Part shown: piece by piece, positions 7,741 to 16,432 of the stretch
How the letters are laid out: every line of letters starts with the position of its first letter
Position numbering within the stretch: position 1 is the stretch's first letter
From: Ectobacillus polymachus
GTDB taxonomy: Bacteria > Bacillota > Bacilli > Bacillales > Bacillaceae_G
Direction: 5' to 3'
NCBI RefSeq assembly: GCF_048159605.1
Contig: NZ_JBLREB010000003.1
Location: 124,001 to 188,000 of the forward strand
Length of the DNA: 64,000 bases
Program-made: the position numbers and the translations under genes
Notes under the pieces: generated by a model
Databases searched by the model: none
What the model saw: only the letters and a program-made list of their open reading frames with translations
Told to the model about the DNA's origin: nothing

Positions 7741-8979
7741 ATGGAACGCAAACGTGTTGTTGTTACAGGATTAGGAGCAATTACTCCGGTTGGAAATAAT
7801 GTAGAAACTTCTTGGAACAGTATTATTAATGGCGAATCAGGAATTGGTCTGCTTACACGACTAGATGCAAGTCAATTTCCTGCTAAAGTAGCTGCAGAAG
7901 TAAAAGACTTCCAAGTTGAAGAGTTTATCGATAAAAAAGATGCACGTAAAATGGATCGGTTTACACAATTTGCTGTTGCAGCTGCAAAAATGGCTGTAGA
8001 GGATGCAAAATTAGAAATTACGGAAGAAAATGCGCCGCAGATAGGAGTTTGGATTGGCTCTGGAATCGGCGGTATGGAAACGTTTGAAGAACAAGTTCGT
8101 ACGTTCATGGAGAAGGGAGCACGTCGTGTTAGCCCATTCTTCGTACCGATGTTAATTCCTGATATGGCAGCAGGACAAGTGTCTATTGCAACGGGAGCAA
8201 AAGGAATTAATGAATGTACAGTAACAGCTTGTGCATCAGGTGCAAACTCAATTGGTGATTCTTTTAAAGCGATTCAACGCGGAGATGCTATTGCAATGAT
8301 CACAGGTGGTGCAGAAGCGCCGCTTACGAATATGGCATTTGCGGGCTTTAGTTCAGCAAAAGCGTTATCCTTTAACGAAGATCCGAAAACGGCATGTCGT
8401 CCGTTTGACAAAAACCGTAGTGGATTCATTATGGGAGAAGGATCAGGTATACTAATATTAGAAGAACTTGAACATGCGAAAAAGCGCGGTGCTCATATTT
8501 ATGCTGAAATCGTAGGATACGGTGCAACAGGCGATGCCTTCCATATTACTCTTCCTGCACCAGGCGGAGAAGGAGCAGCACGTGCTATGAAGAAAGCCGT
8601 CGAAGATGCAGGCTTACGTCCTGAAGATGTCGATTATATTAATGCACACGGAACAAGTACGGATGCAAATGAAAAATATGAAACAATGGCAATAAAAGAA
8701 GTATTCGGTGAACAAGCATACAAAGTAGCCGTTAGTTCAACAAAATCAATGACAGGCCACTTGCTTGGAGCAGCTGGTGCAATAGAAGCTATTTTCTCAG
8801 TTAAGGCTATTACAGATGGAATTATTCCACCAACTATTAACTACGAAACACCAGATCCAGAATGTGACTTGGATTATGTTCCAAACAAAGCAAGAAAACA
8901 AGAAGTGAATACTGTACTTAGTAATTCTCTTGGCTTTGGCGGTCATAACGCAGCACTCGTCTTTAAAAAGTACGAATAA
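7741..8979 (+). CDS. fabF: 3-oxoacyl-ACP synthase II (FabF)
   Basis: Elongating ketoacyl-ACP synthase of fatty-acid synthesis, 412 residues, standard length. The Cys-His-His triad is visible: Cys164 in VTACASGAN, His303 in NAHGTST, His340 in SMTGHLLGA. The C-terminal NSLGFGGHNAALVF motif is intact. It is the second gene of the fabH-fabF operon and ends in a strong terminator at 8989-9028. No sign of the mupirocin- or platensimycin-cluster type variants. Confidence 0.97.
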   Translation: MERKRVVVTGLGAITPVGNNVETSWNSIINGESGIGLLTRLDASQFPAKVAAEVKDFQVEEFIDKKDARKMDRFTQFAVAAAKMAVEDAKLEITEENAPQIGVWIGSGIGGMETFEEQVRTFMEKGARRVSPFFVPMLIPDMAAGQVSIATGAKGINECTVTACASGANSIGDSFKAIQRGDAIAMITGGAEAPLTNMAFAGFSSAKALSFNEDPKTACRPFDKNRSGFIMGEGSGILILEELEHAKKRGAHIYAEIVGYGATGDAFHITLPAPGGEGAARAMKKAVEDAGLRPEDVDYINAHGTSTDANEKYETMAIKEVFGEQAYKVAVSSTKSMTGHLLGAAGAIEAIFSVKAITDGIIPPTINYETPDPECDLDYVPNKARKQEVNTVLSNSLGFGGHNAALVFKKYE

Positions 8980-8988
8980 AAAGCAAAA

Positions 8989-9028
8989 AAAAGCCCTCGT
9001 TATAACGAGAACGAGGGCTTTTTTTTTT
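8989..9028 (+). terminator. terminator of fabH-fabF
   Basis: AAGCCCTCGTTATAACGAGAACGAGGGCTT region: a GC-rich stem AAGCCCTCGT/ACGAGGGCTT followed by ten T residues. Confidence 0.9.
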
Positions 9029-9099
9029 GCTTTTTTAACCTCTATCCCTATCATTTACATACAATGAAGCATAGGAAATTTAGATAAGGGGTGCCTAAG

Positions 9100-9894
9100 A
9101 TGCCGGTTCGAAACACATACAAATGGCTCGTATCCGACTACGAAAAGCCGGAACGAATTTGTGAGCATTTTACAAAGTATATTCCTCTTACTGCTAGGGA
9201 AATATATGCGTTTCTTGTAACGCGAGGTATGTATCGTCCGTATAGAGAAGGGAGAATGGAACTAAAAAAACTTGCGGAGCAAAAGGTTTGGCTTACGGTG
9301 CAAAAAGAATTTGCAACGCTTAGGGCATGGCTTAAGGGACCAAACGTACCGATCTATATTTTACCTTCTAATGTGTGGAATCGTTATATTGAGAGGGAAT
9401 ACAATGGGAAAGCCGGACTTGCGCTATCATCATGTATTTTTCTGTTTGTAAGTAGTCGCACAACTAGTAAGGAGTTACAAGCTATGCTTACGCATGAGTA
9501 TCATCATGTATGTAGGATTAATGCTACAAGTATGGATGAAGAAAACTGTACGTTGCTTGACACAATGATCATGGAAGGATTGGCTGAAGCAGCAGTGAAG
9601 GAGAGGCACGGAGACAAATGGCATGCTCCTTGGGTATCCTACTATACAAAGGAAGAAAGCGTCATGTACTGGAAAGAATTAAAACGCTATTATCAAGTAA
9701 AAAGGTATGAGCCTATTCATGACGCGTTATTAAACGGTACGCATAGATACCCCAAAATGCTAGGCTATGCAATTGGATATTACATCGTGCAAGATTGCAT
9801 CGACCGAAAAAAACTAACAAGTACACAATTGCTTCCACTAGATGCTAAAACCATTTTACAATATGCTAAAACGTACCCACTATCTTCTAGGTAG
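9100..9894 (+). CDS. yjaZ: YjaZ, DUF2268 putative Zn-dependent protease
   Basis: A 264-residue soluble protein of the DUF2268 family. It carries a metalloprotease motif HEYHH at 132-136 (LTHEYHHVCRIN) with the second Glu likely in EGLAEAAV about 30 residues on, as in gluzincins. No signal peptide, so it acts in the cytosol. The ATG at 9100 is preferred over GTG at 9091 because AAGGGG ends eight bases before it. It lies after fabF as in B. subtilis, but the appDFABC operon that follows there is missing here. Substrate unknown. Confidence 0.8.
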   Translation: MPVRNTYKWLVSDYEKPERICEHFTKYIPLTAREIYAFLVTRGMYRPYREGRMELKKLAEQKVWLTVQKEFATLRAWLKGPNVPIYILPSNVWNRYIEREYNGKAGLALSSCIFLFVSSRTTSKELQAMLTHEYHHVCRINATSMDEENCTLLDTMIMEGLAEAAVKERHGDKWHAPWVSYYTKEESVMYWKELKRYYQVKRYEPIHDALLNGTHRYPKMLGYAIGYYIVQDCIDRKKLTSTQLLPLDAKTILQYAKTYPLSSR

Positions 9895-9934
9895 CGGGTG
9901 CTTGAAATTTTTTCCAAAAGAAACCGGACGTTCT

Positions 9935-9967
9935 TCCCTTACATAACGAGGTAAAAGGGATTTTTTA
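9935..9967 (+). terminator. terminator after yjaZ
   Basis: TCCCTT pairs with AAGGGA around a 14-base loop, with a T6 run. Confidence 0.6.
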
Positions 9968-10048
9968 TATCTTCTAGATAATGGAATAAACTTCATGCTA
10001 GCTGACTATACTGATAGCTACAAACAGTTGTGAAGTGAGGGGTAGAAC

Positions 10049-10798
10049 ATGTTATATCTGCATGATGTGTGGGTTAACTGGTTTGAAGGAGAAGAAAATG
10101 GCTATAATGTATGTCATTTTTATGAATGGCGAAAGGATGATACGATCGAGCTGCTCGATCAGGTTCCACTTTTAAAGGTACATGCTGATTTGTACGATTA
10201 CTTGGAAAATGAAATGTTGGACATACCAGCTGTATTACTAGAAAGCATTCATCAAAAGGCATATATTCGGAAAAATCATGAGAGATTGCAGCTTGATTAT
10301 TGCTTTGTCGTTTCGAATGGCATGGATATTCTTGCTGTCGATACGATTGGATATAATATTCCGATTCGTAAAAGCAGACTGATTCCAAGGCAAGAGCAAA
10401 TGGTTTACGAAATGATTGAAAATGCAGAGACGGAGTCGTTTCCTTTTCAGCAAGAACAAAAGAAGAAAGACTACCATATCTTATCGCCAGATCCTAGAAT
10501 GATGAACGGTCTGACGAGAAAAGAGAGACAGCTTAAGCAGCTACTGTTCATGGCATTAGATCAACTACATACAACGAAAAATGCAGCAGAAATTCGCTAT
10601 TGGTATACAGAATGGAATCCTAGAGCCTATCGTGATATTCAAGGGTTATCCTTTGACGAAGTGTGGAAGCAATTATTTGAAGAAATAAAGTATGGATGGA
10701 CTGAGAAGCACGAGCAGCTATGTGAACGTCTCGTAAAGGGGCAGCCGTTCTTTGAAAAACTATGGGAAATTGAGAAGGAAATACAGCAAAAAGGATAA
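10049..10798 (+). CDS. yjbA: YjbA, UPF0736 family protein
   Basis: A 249-residue soluble protein starting MLYLHDVWVNWFEGEENGY, typical of UPF0736/YjbA of Bacillus. Function unknown. The C-terminal half has an EIRYWYTEWNP helix-turn region and ends in charged helices (EKLWEIEKEIQQKG). No membrane segment or known catalytic motif. GTGAGGGG supports the ATG. The place beside trpS matches B. subtilis. It is a single-gene unit closed by the terminator at 10802-10851. Confidence 0.85.
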   Translation: MLYLHDVWVNWFEGEENGYNVCHFYEWRKDDTIELLDQVPLLKVHADLYDYLENEMLDIPAVLLESIHQKAYIRKNHERLQLDYCFVVSNGMDILAVDTIGYNIPIRKSRLIPRQEQMVYEMIENAETESFPFQQEQKKKDYHILSPDPRMMNGLTRKERQLKQLLFMALDQLHTTKNAAEIRYWYTEWNPRAYRDIQGLSFDEVWKQLFEEIKYGWTEKHEQLCERLVKGQPFFEKLWEIEKEIQQKG

Positions 10799-10801
10799 GA
10801 A

Positions 10802-10851
10802 AAAAAGACCGTCATCTAAGGTTGCATAACATTAGGATGACGGTCTTTTTT
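10802..10851 (+). terminator. terminator after yjbA
   Basis: AAAGACCGTCATC pairs with GATGACGGTCTTT; a T run follows. The bcr1-like repeat begins immediately after it. Confidence 0.85.
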
Positions 10852-10859
10852 GTGTTTAT

Positions 10860-11007
10860 CCCGCTTTAACGGGCAGTAAGACCCCCACTTTAAGGCTTAG
10901 AGAGATCGGAGAAGGCTAAGTGGGGGACAACTGCCCGTAAAAGTCCGATTCGTTCAACTAACCCTCGGTGGGGGATGAGAGAAAACCCCCACCGAGGGAA
11001 GTTTCAC
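10860..11007. repeat. bcr1-like repeat element, copy 1 (148 bp)
   Basis: A GC-rich, highly structured element with several inverted repeats: CCCGCTTTAACGGG, GGGCAG/CTGCCC, CCCCCACTT/AAGTGGGGG and CCCTCGGTGGGGG/CCCCCACCGAGGG. It is flanked by direct repeats TTTAT (10855-10859 and 11008-11012), as expected for a target duplication. A second copy of the same length is at 44239-44386. It strongly resembles bcr1, a mobile repeat described from the B. cereus group; the name is from memory. It lies against the stop codon of trpS. Confidence 0.8.
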
Positions 11008-11013
11008 TTTATA

Positions 11014-12003
11014 TTATCTACGCTTGCGGCTAAGTCCCATTGCGTTTTCTACTTTGCGAAGCTGTTTCATTGCTACGCGGTTTGCTTTATCTGCTCCAGC
11101 TTCTAATATCTCGTCAAGCTCAGGAGATGAAATCAGCTCATGAAAACGTGTTTGGATTGGTTCTAAAACATCGATAATGACTTTTGCTAGATCGGCTTTA
11201 AAATCACCATAGCCTTTTCCTTCATATTGTGCTTCTAGTTGTTCAACAGTCTTTCCGCTGCATGATGAATAAATGGTAAGTAGGTTGGAAACCCCTGGCT
11301 TGTTTTCTTTATCGTATTTTACAATGCCCTCGGAGTCTGTAACAGCACTTTTTATTTTTTTCTCGATTGCCTTCGGTTCGTCAAGAATGCTTATCGCAGC
11401 TTTTACATTTGCATCTGACTTGCTCATCTTTTTCGTTGGATCAGCAAGGGACATGACACGTGCACCTACTTTTGGCTTGCGAATTTCAGGAATCGTAAAT
11501 ACTTCGCGATATCGATTATTAAAGCGCTCAGCAAGATCACGAGTTATTTCAATATGCTGCTTCTGATCCTCTCCCACTGGAACGATTTCCGTATTATATA
11601 GAAGAATATCAGCTGCCATAAGCGGTGGATACGTAAGCAGCCCTGCAGAAACAGCATCTTTTCCCTTAGATTTATCCTTAAATTGCGTCATACGTTCTAG
11701 TTCACCGATGTAAGATATACATTGCAAAATCCATCCAAGCTGTGCGTGGGCTGGAACCTCTGATTGTACGAACAGTATAGATTTGTCTGGATTAATACCG
11801 CAAGCGAGATAGAGGGCAGCAAGATTGCGAATGTTTTTGCGTAATGCAATCGGATCTTGCTGTACGGTAATTGCATGTAAATTTGCAATGCAAAAATAGC
11901 AATCGTGCTCATCTTGTAACTCAACAAATTGCTTCATTGCTCCTAAATAGTTTCCAAGTGTAATTGTACCGCTAGGTTGAATTCCTGAAAATATAACTGA
12001 CAT
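11014..12003 (-). CDS. trpS: tryptophanyl-tRNA synthetase
   Basis: Class I synthetase that charges tRNA-Trp; 329 residues, normal size. The HIGH-type ATP motif is seen in GTITLGNYLGAM (residues 11-22), and KMSKS appears as TKKMSKSDANV near residue 195. The Trp-pocket segment GEDQKQHIEITRDLAERFN is conserved. It is transcribed from a minus-strand promoter at 12360-12389 through a Trp T-box leader (12064-12353), so it rises when tRNA-Trp is uncharged. AAGGAGGACAT lies before the ATG. A bcr1-like repeat sits directly after the stop. Confidence 0.97.
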   Translation of the reverse strand: MSVIFSGIQPSGTITLGNYLGAMKQFVELQDEHDCYFCIANLHAITVQQDPIALRKNIRNLAALYLACGINPDKSILFVQSEVPAHAQLGWILQCISYIGELERMTQFKDKSKGKDAVSAGLLTYPPLMAADILLYNTEIVPVGEDQKQHIEITRDLAERFNNRYREVFTIPEIRKPKVGARVMSLADPTKKMSKSDANVKAAISILDEPKAIEKKIKSAVTDSEGIVKYDKENKPGVSNLLTIYSSCSGKTVEQLEAQYEGKGYGDFKADLAKVIIDVLEPIQTRFHELISSPELDEILEAGADKANRVAMKQLRKVENAMGLSRKRR

Positions 12004-12063
12004 TTTATGTCCTCCTTAAAAGGTAATCTCTTTTTCATACTTACTTTAAGCTTATACAACATA

Positions 12064-12353
12064 AAAAAGGCCCATACATCCCAATAGCTAGGGACGAATG
12101 GACCGCGGTGCCACCCTATTTATTTTGCATGAGGCGCAAAATCTCTTATTCCATAAAGAACGGCATCTGGTAACGTTAGATGAAACGCCAAAGCCTACTT
12201 TAAGGTTCGGTTTGGTGCTCAAAAGCCCATTCCATATTGCACATTTACTTGTTCTCACCGCCCACAAGCTCTCTGATAATGTAACAATATGTACTCTTCT
12301 TTCTCAGGCGCTCTGTATAAGTGACGGGATACGCTTGTCCCGCCTATTAATTA
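12064..12353 (-). promoter_or_regulatory. T-box leader of trpS, Trp specifier
   Basis: On the minus strand the T-box core AGGGTGGCACCGCGG lies at 12117-12103, followed by a stem-loop (TCGTCCCTAGC...) and a T run ending near 12064. Upstream, the AGAGAGC motif and the specifier segment GGAATGGGC (TGG codon at 12229-12227) identify tRNA-Trp as the effector. Uncharged tRNA stabilises the antiterminator and allows trpS transcription. Confidence 0.92.
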
Positions 12354-12359
12354 AATCCG

Positions 12360-12389
12360 ATTATATCAAAACAGTCTCCTACCTTGCAA
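12360..12389 (-). promoter_or_regulatory. trpS promoter
   Basis: On the minus strand TTGCAA, an 18-base spacer, then TATAAT, a few bases upstream of the T-box leader and just past the stop of the DUF3899 gene. Confidence 0.65.
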
Positions 12390-12394
12390 CCTTT

Positions 12395-12772
12395 TTAAAT
12401 TGTGAAGCTGATACAAGTGGATAGCACCGCCGTAATAACACCCGATAGTAAGATAGGATACGTAAGCGGAAAGGAATATGTTTTGTATAATATTTCCTTA
12501 TCGTTTTTTCTGCCTTCGAGATTTGTAATCATTTCTTCTTCTTTTCCTTTTGTAAAAAATTTAGCCTTACGAAAGGAATAGCGCATTATATTATATCCAC
12601 CTCGTTCAAATACAAATAAGAATCCACCAATAATAATAAATAAAAGTGCAATATAGAACATAATGTTAACAAAATGAAGCAAAAATAAGGAACGTTCGTA
12701 TAAGAATGCTGAAATTGCAGATAGTACAATCGTGGTTAAAGTAAAGATGCTGGTTAGAACAATTCGATTCAA
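12395..12772 (-). CDS. DUF3899-type membrane protein
   Basis: A 125-residue membrane protein with helices at about residues 5-25, 33-53 and 102-122, and a basic cytosolic loop (RYSFRKAKFFTKGKEEE) between the second and third. The layout fits the DUF3899 family of Bacillus. Function unknown. It is upstream of trpS on the same strand, ending where the trpS promoter begins, so the trpS T-box is probably independent of it. The ATG is preceded by GGAGGTAGA. Confidence 0.65.
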   Translation of the reverse strand: MNRIVLTSIFTLTTIVLSAISAFLYERSLFLLHFVNIMFYIALLFIIIGGFLFVFERGGYNIMRYSFRKAKFFTKGKEEEMITNLEGRKNDKEILYKTYSFPLTYPILLSGVITAVLSTCISFTI

Positions 12773-13420
12773 GTAATTCTACCTCCATATGTGAAAGCCT
12801 ATAATCAACATTATACTATAGAATCCAAACAAAAAACGACGATTCATGGAAAGGGAAAATACTTGAATTGTCTTATTTCATATAAAAATCTTTGATTTTT
12901 TAGTATAAGAATATACTTATTTTATAGAATGTATAGCCATAAGTTTATCCCGTATTTAAGCATAGTAAGCTACTTATTTTTAGATGGTTAGAAAAATCAA
13001 AAATGTAAAAGTTTTTAGAAAAACCGAAAAATCAGTATTCACAATTGTTAGATTATATGTATAATTAAGTGTAACAACTGAAGGATGCTTGTCGATTTTG
13101 ATGCTTCTATGGTTGTTGAGAGGCTTTTTTTGTCTTGTTAGGTAACGACTTCGAAGCTTTACAGGGGATGTGAAGTATAAGCATATTTATTATACTCGCA
13201 ATAATAAATGATTGTAGAAAATTTCTTAAACTATAGAAGAAATATTCATACTATTTTGTTTTTATTTTTGTTCGTTTAAACGAATGAAAATGAATGATTT
13301 TTAATAGTTCAAGAGAGTAGATATCTGGTAGATGTGTACTCATCTTTTACTACATAAATAGAAAAGGATTATTCGGAGGGTGAATTGTTAGAACATTTCG
13401 CAAAATATAGGGAGGTGCTA
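12773..13420. other. 650-bp AT-rich gap upstream of oppB, with promoter and hairpin
   Basis: No gene was found here. At 13038-13065 there is a good promoter (TTCACA, 16 bases, TATAAT), followed by a long stem-loop (AACAAC at 13073-13078 with GTTGTT at 13122-13127, inner GAAG/CTTC pairs) and a T7 run near 13134-13141. This could be an attenuator for oppBCDF or a small RNA. The place is where an oppA gene is expected. The rest is AT-rich and shows no open frame above 60 codons. Confidence 0.55.
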
Positions 13421-13422
13421 GT

Positions 13423-14352
13423 GTGGGGCGTTATATATTTCAACGTTTCGTATACATGATTATTACTTTGTTTTTAATTACATCCTTTACATTCTTCTTA
13501 ATGAAACTTCTTCCAGGTTCGCCTATACAAAACCAGGAGAAGCTTTCGCCACAGCAACGTCAAATTATCTTGGAACAGTATGGACTAAATGACCCTGTAC
13601 CAGTTCAATATGGAAGATATATGGTACACCTTGTACAAGGTGATTTAGGCGTATCTTTTAAATACGACAATCGTCCAGTAACAGAATTAATTGGTACTCG
13701 TATTGGACCATCTGCATATTTAGGCTTTCAATCGCTAGTTGTAGGAACTATTTTTGGATTATTGCTTGGTATTGTTGCAGCACTCCGAAATAATACGTGG
13801 GTCGATTATACCGCTACCGTTATTTCCGTACTTGGTATCTCGATACCATCATTTGTATTTGCAGCTTTACTTCAATATTATATAGGAGTTAAACTTGAAC
13901 TTTTACCAGTAGCATTCTGGAAAGGGTTCTCCTATACAATTCTCCCGACGATTGCCTTGTCAGCTCTTGTAGTTGCCAATGTTGCTCGGTTTACAAGATC
14001 TGAATTGCTTGAAGTTCTAGCTTCGGACTATATTGTTACTGCGAAAGCAAAAGGTATTAGTGAGATAGGAGTTATTATGAAGCATGCTCTTCGTAATGCA
14101 TTAATACCGGTTATTACAATTTTGGGACCGTTAGCTGTTAACCTTATGACAGGAACACTTATCATTGAAGAGATTTTTGCTATACCTGGATTAGGGGCAC
14201 AATTTGTTCAATCTATTATGCTAAATGATTATACAGTTATTATGGGAACGACTATTTTCTACAGTGCTTTGTTCATTCTGGTTATTTTCATAGTGGACAT
14301 GCTGTACGGAGTAATTGATCCTCGTATTCGAGTTGCAGGAGGGAAAAACTGA
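13423..14352 (+). CDS. oppB: oligopeptide ABC transporter permease OppB
   Basis: Inner-membrane permease of the oligopeptide importer, 309 residues, six predicted helices. The first helix is at 8-28 (MIITLFLITSFTFFLM), then the typical periplasm-side segment LPGSPIQNQEKLSP...LNDPVPVQYGRY. The EAA loop that contacts the ATPases is DYIVTAKAKGISEIGVIMKHALRNALIP. A GTG start is used, with GGGAGGT six bases upstream. It overlaps oppC by one base (TGATG). It is first in the visible operon; the usual oppA gene is not in front of it. Confidence 0.93.
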   Translation: MGRYIFQRFVYMIITLFLITSFTFFLMKLLPGSPIQNQEKLSPQQRQIILEQYGLNDPVPVQYGRYMVHLVQGDLGVSFKYDNRPVTELIGTRIGPSAYLGFQSLVVGTIFGLLLGIVAALRNNTWVDYTATVISVLGISIPSFVFAALLQYYIGVKLELLPVAFWKGFSYTILPTIALSALVVANVARFTRSELLEVLASDYIVTAKAKGISEIGVIMKHALRNALIPVITILGPLAVNLMTGTLIIEEIFAIPGLGAQFVQSIMLNDYTVIMGTTIFYSALFILVIFIVDMLYGVIDPRIRVAGGKN

Positions 14353-15368
14353 TGCCAGAACAACAATATAATCTATCACCAGATTTGTTTCAGCCTGCTA
14401 ATAAAAGTGAGAAAAATCAAGAGCAATTTATTCGTCCAAGCCTAACCTATTGGCAAGATGTACGTGCACGTTTGTTTCGAAATAAAGGTGCGATTGCTGG
14501 AATTGTTATTCTTCTTATCATTTTCTTTTTTGCAGCATTCGGTCCTTCTATGAGTAAATATTCGTACAAGGATCAAGATTTAAATCGTGCGAAGCTTCCT
14601 CCAAGAATTCCAGTTCTGGAACAAGTATCTTGGCTACCATTTAACGGAACGGATCAATACGGAGTAAATCAATATGAGAAAAAAGATGTTCAAGAATATT
14701 TCTGGTTTGGTACCGATGATTTAGGCCGTGATCTTTGGGTAAGAACATGGGAAGGTACTCGTATTTCTATCTACATCGGCTTTTTAGCAGCAATTATCGA
14801 TATGTTCATTGGAGTAGCTTATGGTGGTATTTCCGGCTTTTACGGTGGACGTACAGATAATATCATGCAACGTATTGTTGAAATATTGAATGGTATACCG
14901 TTTCTTATCATCGTTATTCTATTTATGCTCATCTTACAACCAGGTGTTCTATCGATTTCGCTTGCAATGGTAGTTACCGGTTGGATTAATATGTCACGGG
15001 TTGTTCGTGGTCAAATGCTGAAGTTGAAGGGACAAGAATATGTTCTTGCATCACGTACGTTAGGTGCTTCTAATGGTATGCTGATTGCAAAACATTTAAT
15101 TCCGAACGTAACGGGACCGATTATCGTTATGACAATGTTCACGATCCCAACAGCTATTTATACAGAGGCGTTTTTAAGCTTTATCGGTTTAGGGATTCGA
15201 CCTCCATATGCTTCCTTAGGATCTTTAGTAAGTGATGGATTTAAATCGATTCAGACCTATCCACATATGATGATTGTTCCGTCAGTCGTTATTAGTTTAC
15301 TTATTTTAAGTTTTAACTTATTTGCAGATGGATTGCGCGACGCACTTGATCCAAAAATGCGTAAGTAA
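14352..15368 (+). CDS. oppC: oligopeptide ABC transporter permease OppC
   Basis: Second permease of the oligopeptide importer, 338 residues. It has the long OppC-type N-terminal cytosolic tail and first helix (GAIAGIVILLIIFFFAAFGP), a large outward loop with WFGTDDLGRDLWVRTWEGTR, and five further helices. The EAA loop is EYVLASRTLGASNGMLIAKHLIPN. The ATG overlaps the oppB stop, which implies coupled translation and a heterodimeric OppBC pore. oppD begins 20 bases after it. Confidence 0.94.
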   Translation: MPEQQYNLSPDLFQPANKSEKNQEQFIRPSLTYWQDVRARLFRNKGAIAGIVILLIIFFFAAFGPSMSKYSYKDQDLNRAKLPPRIPVLEQVSWLPFNGTDQYGVNQYEKKDVQEYFWFGTDDLGRDLWVRTWEGTRISIYIGFLAAIIDMFIGVAYGGISGFYGGRTDNIMQRIVEILNGIPFLIIVILFMLILQPGVLSISLAMVVTGWINMSRVVRGQMLKLKGQEYVLASRTLGASNGMLIAKHLIPNVTGPIIVMTMFTIPTAIYTEAFLSFIGLGIRPPYASLGSLVSDGFKSIQTYPHMMIVPSVVISLLILSFNLFADGLRDALDPKMRK

Positions 15369-15388
15369 TAGAGAAAGGAGAGAAGAGA

Positions 15389-16432
15389 ATGGAAAAGCTA
15401 TTGGAAGTAAAAGATTTGAAAGTCTCCTTTGAAACGCATGGCGGTGAGGTGCAAGCGGTGCGCGGAGTTAACTTTGACTTAAAAAAAGGGGAAACATTAG
15501 CTATCGTAGGAGAGTCTGGTTCTGGAAAATCCGTCACTTCTAAGGCGTTAATGGGACTCATTCCAAGTCCTCCAGGGCGTATTACGGGCGGAGAAATTCT
15601 GTTTGAAGGTCGGGATATTGCGAAAATGAGTGAAAAAGAATTGCAAAACGTTCGTGGAAAAGAAATTGCAATGATTTTCCAAGATCCAATGACTTCCCTT
15701 AATCCAACGATGTCGATTGGCGCTCAAATTATGGAAGGCCTTATTAAACATCAAAATATGAATAAACAGGATGCCCGTAAAGTAGCCATTGAGCTTCTTA
15801 CTCTTGTAGGAATTCCAAATCCTGAGTTACGTGTTAAACAATATCCACATCAATTTTCTGGTGGTATGAGACAGCGTGTTGTGATTGCGATGGCACTTTC
15901 ATGTAATCCGAAGCTATTAATTGCAGATGAACCAACAACGGCTCTTGATGTGACAATTCAAGCGCAAATTTTAGAGCTAATGAAGGATATTCAGCAAAAA
16001 ACAGAGTCATCTATCATTTTCATTACTCACGATCTTGGTGTTGTAGCAAACGTAGCAGACCGTGTTGCCGTTATGTATGCAGGTAAAATTGTTGAAATTG
16101 GAACTGTTGATGAAATATTTTATAATCCAAAGCATCCATATACTTGGGGATTGCTTGCTTCTATGCCTAGCTTAGACGGGAAAGAAGAGGAGTTGTATGC
16201 TATTCCAGGAACGCCTCCTGACTTAATGAAGCCACCAAAAGGTGATGCTTTTGCAGCTCGTAATCCCCGCGCTTTAAAAATAGATTTTGAAATGGAGCCT
16301 CCTATGTTCGAAGTGAGTCCATCTCACTTTGCAGCGACTTGGTTACTCCATGAGAATGCGCCGCATATGGAGCCTCCAGAAATCGTACAAAATCGTATCC
16401 GCCAAATGAAAGCAGGTGCGCATCATGAGTAA
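15389..16432 (+). CDS. oppD: oligopeptide ABC transporter ATPase OppD
   Basis: Cytosolic ATPase of the importer, 347 residues. Walker A is GESGSGKS near residue 40, the Q-loop is in IFQDPMTSLNP, the ABC signature is FSGGMRQRVVIAMAL, Walker B is LLIADEPTTALD, and the switch His is in FITHDLGV. The C-terminal oligopeptide-transporter extension (HPYTWGLLASMPSL, then PGTPPDL) is present, although the cluster cysteines seen in many OppD proteins are not: the region reads GDAFAARNPRA. oppF starts inside its last codons. Confidence 0.95.
   Translation: MEKLLEVKDLKVSFETHGGEVQAVRGVNFDLKKGETLAIVGESGSGKSVTSKALMGLIPSPPGRITGGEILFEGRDIAKMSEKELQNVRGKEIAMIFQDPMTSLNPTMSIGAQIMEGLIKHQNMNKQDARKVAIELLTLVGIPNPELRVKQYPHQFSGGMRQRVVIAMALSCNPKLLIADEPTTALDVTIQAQILELMKDIQQKTESSIIFITHDLGVVANVADRVAVMYAGKIVEIGTVDEIFYNPKHPYTWGLLASMPSLDGKEEELYAIPGTPPDLMKPPKGDAFAARNPRALKIDFEMEPPMFEVSPSHFAATWLLHENAPHMEPPEIVQNRIRQMKAGAHHE

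Noticed and set aside
9895..10048. Expected appDFABC after yjaZ
   Set aside because: Only a terminator and the yjbA start region are present.
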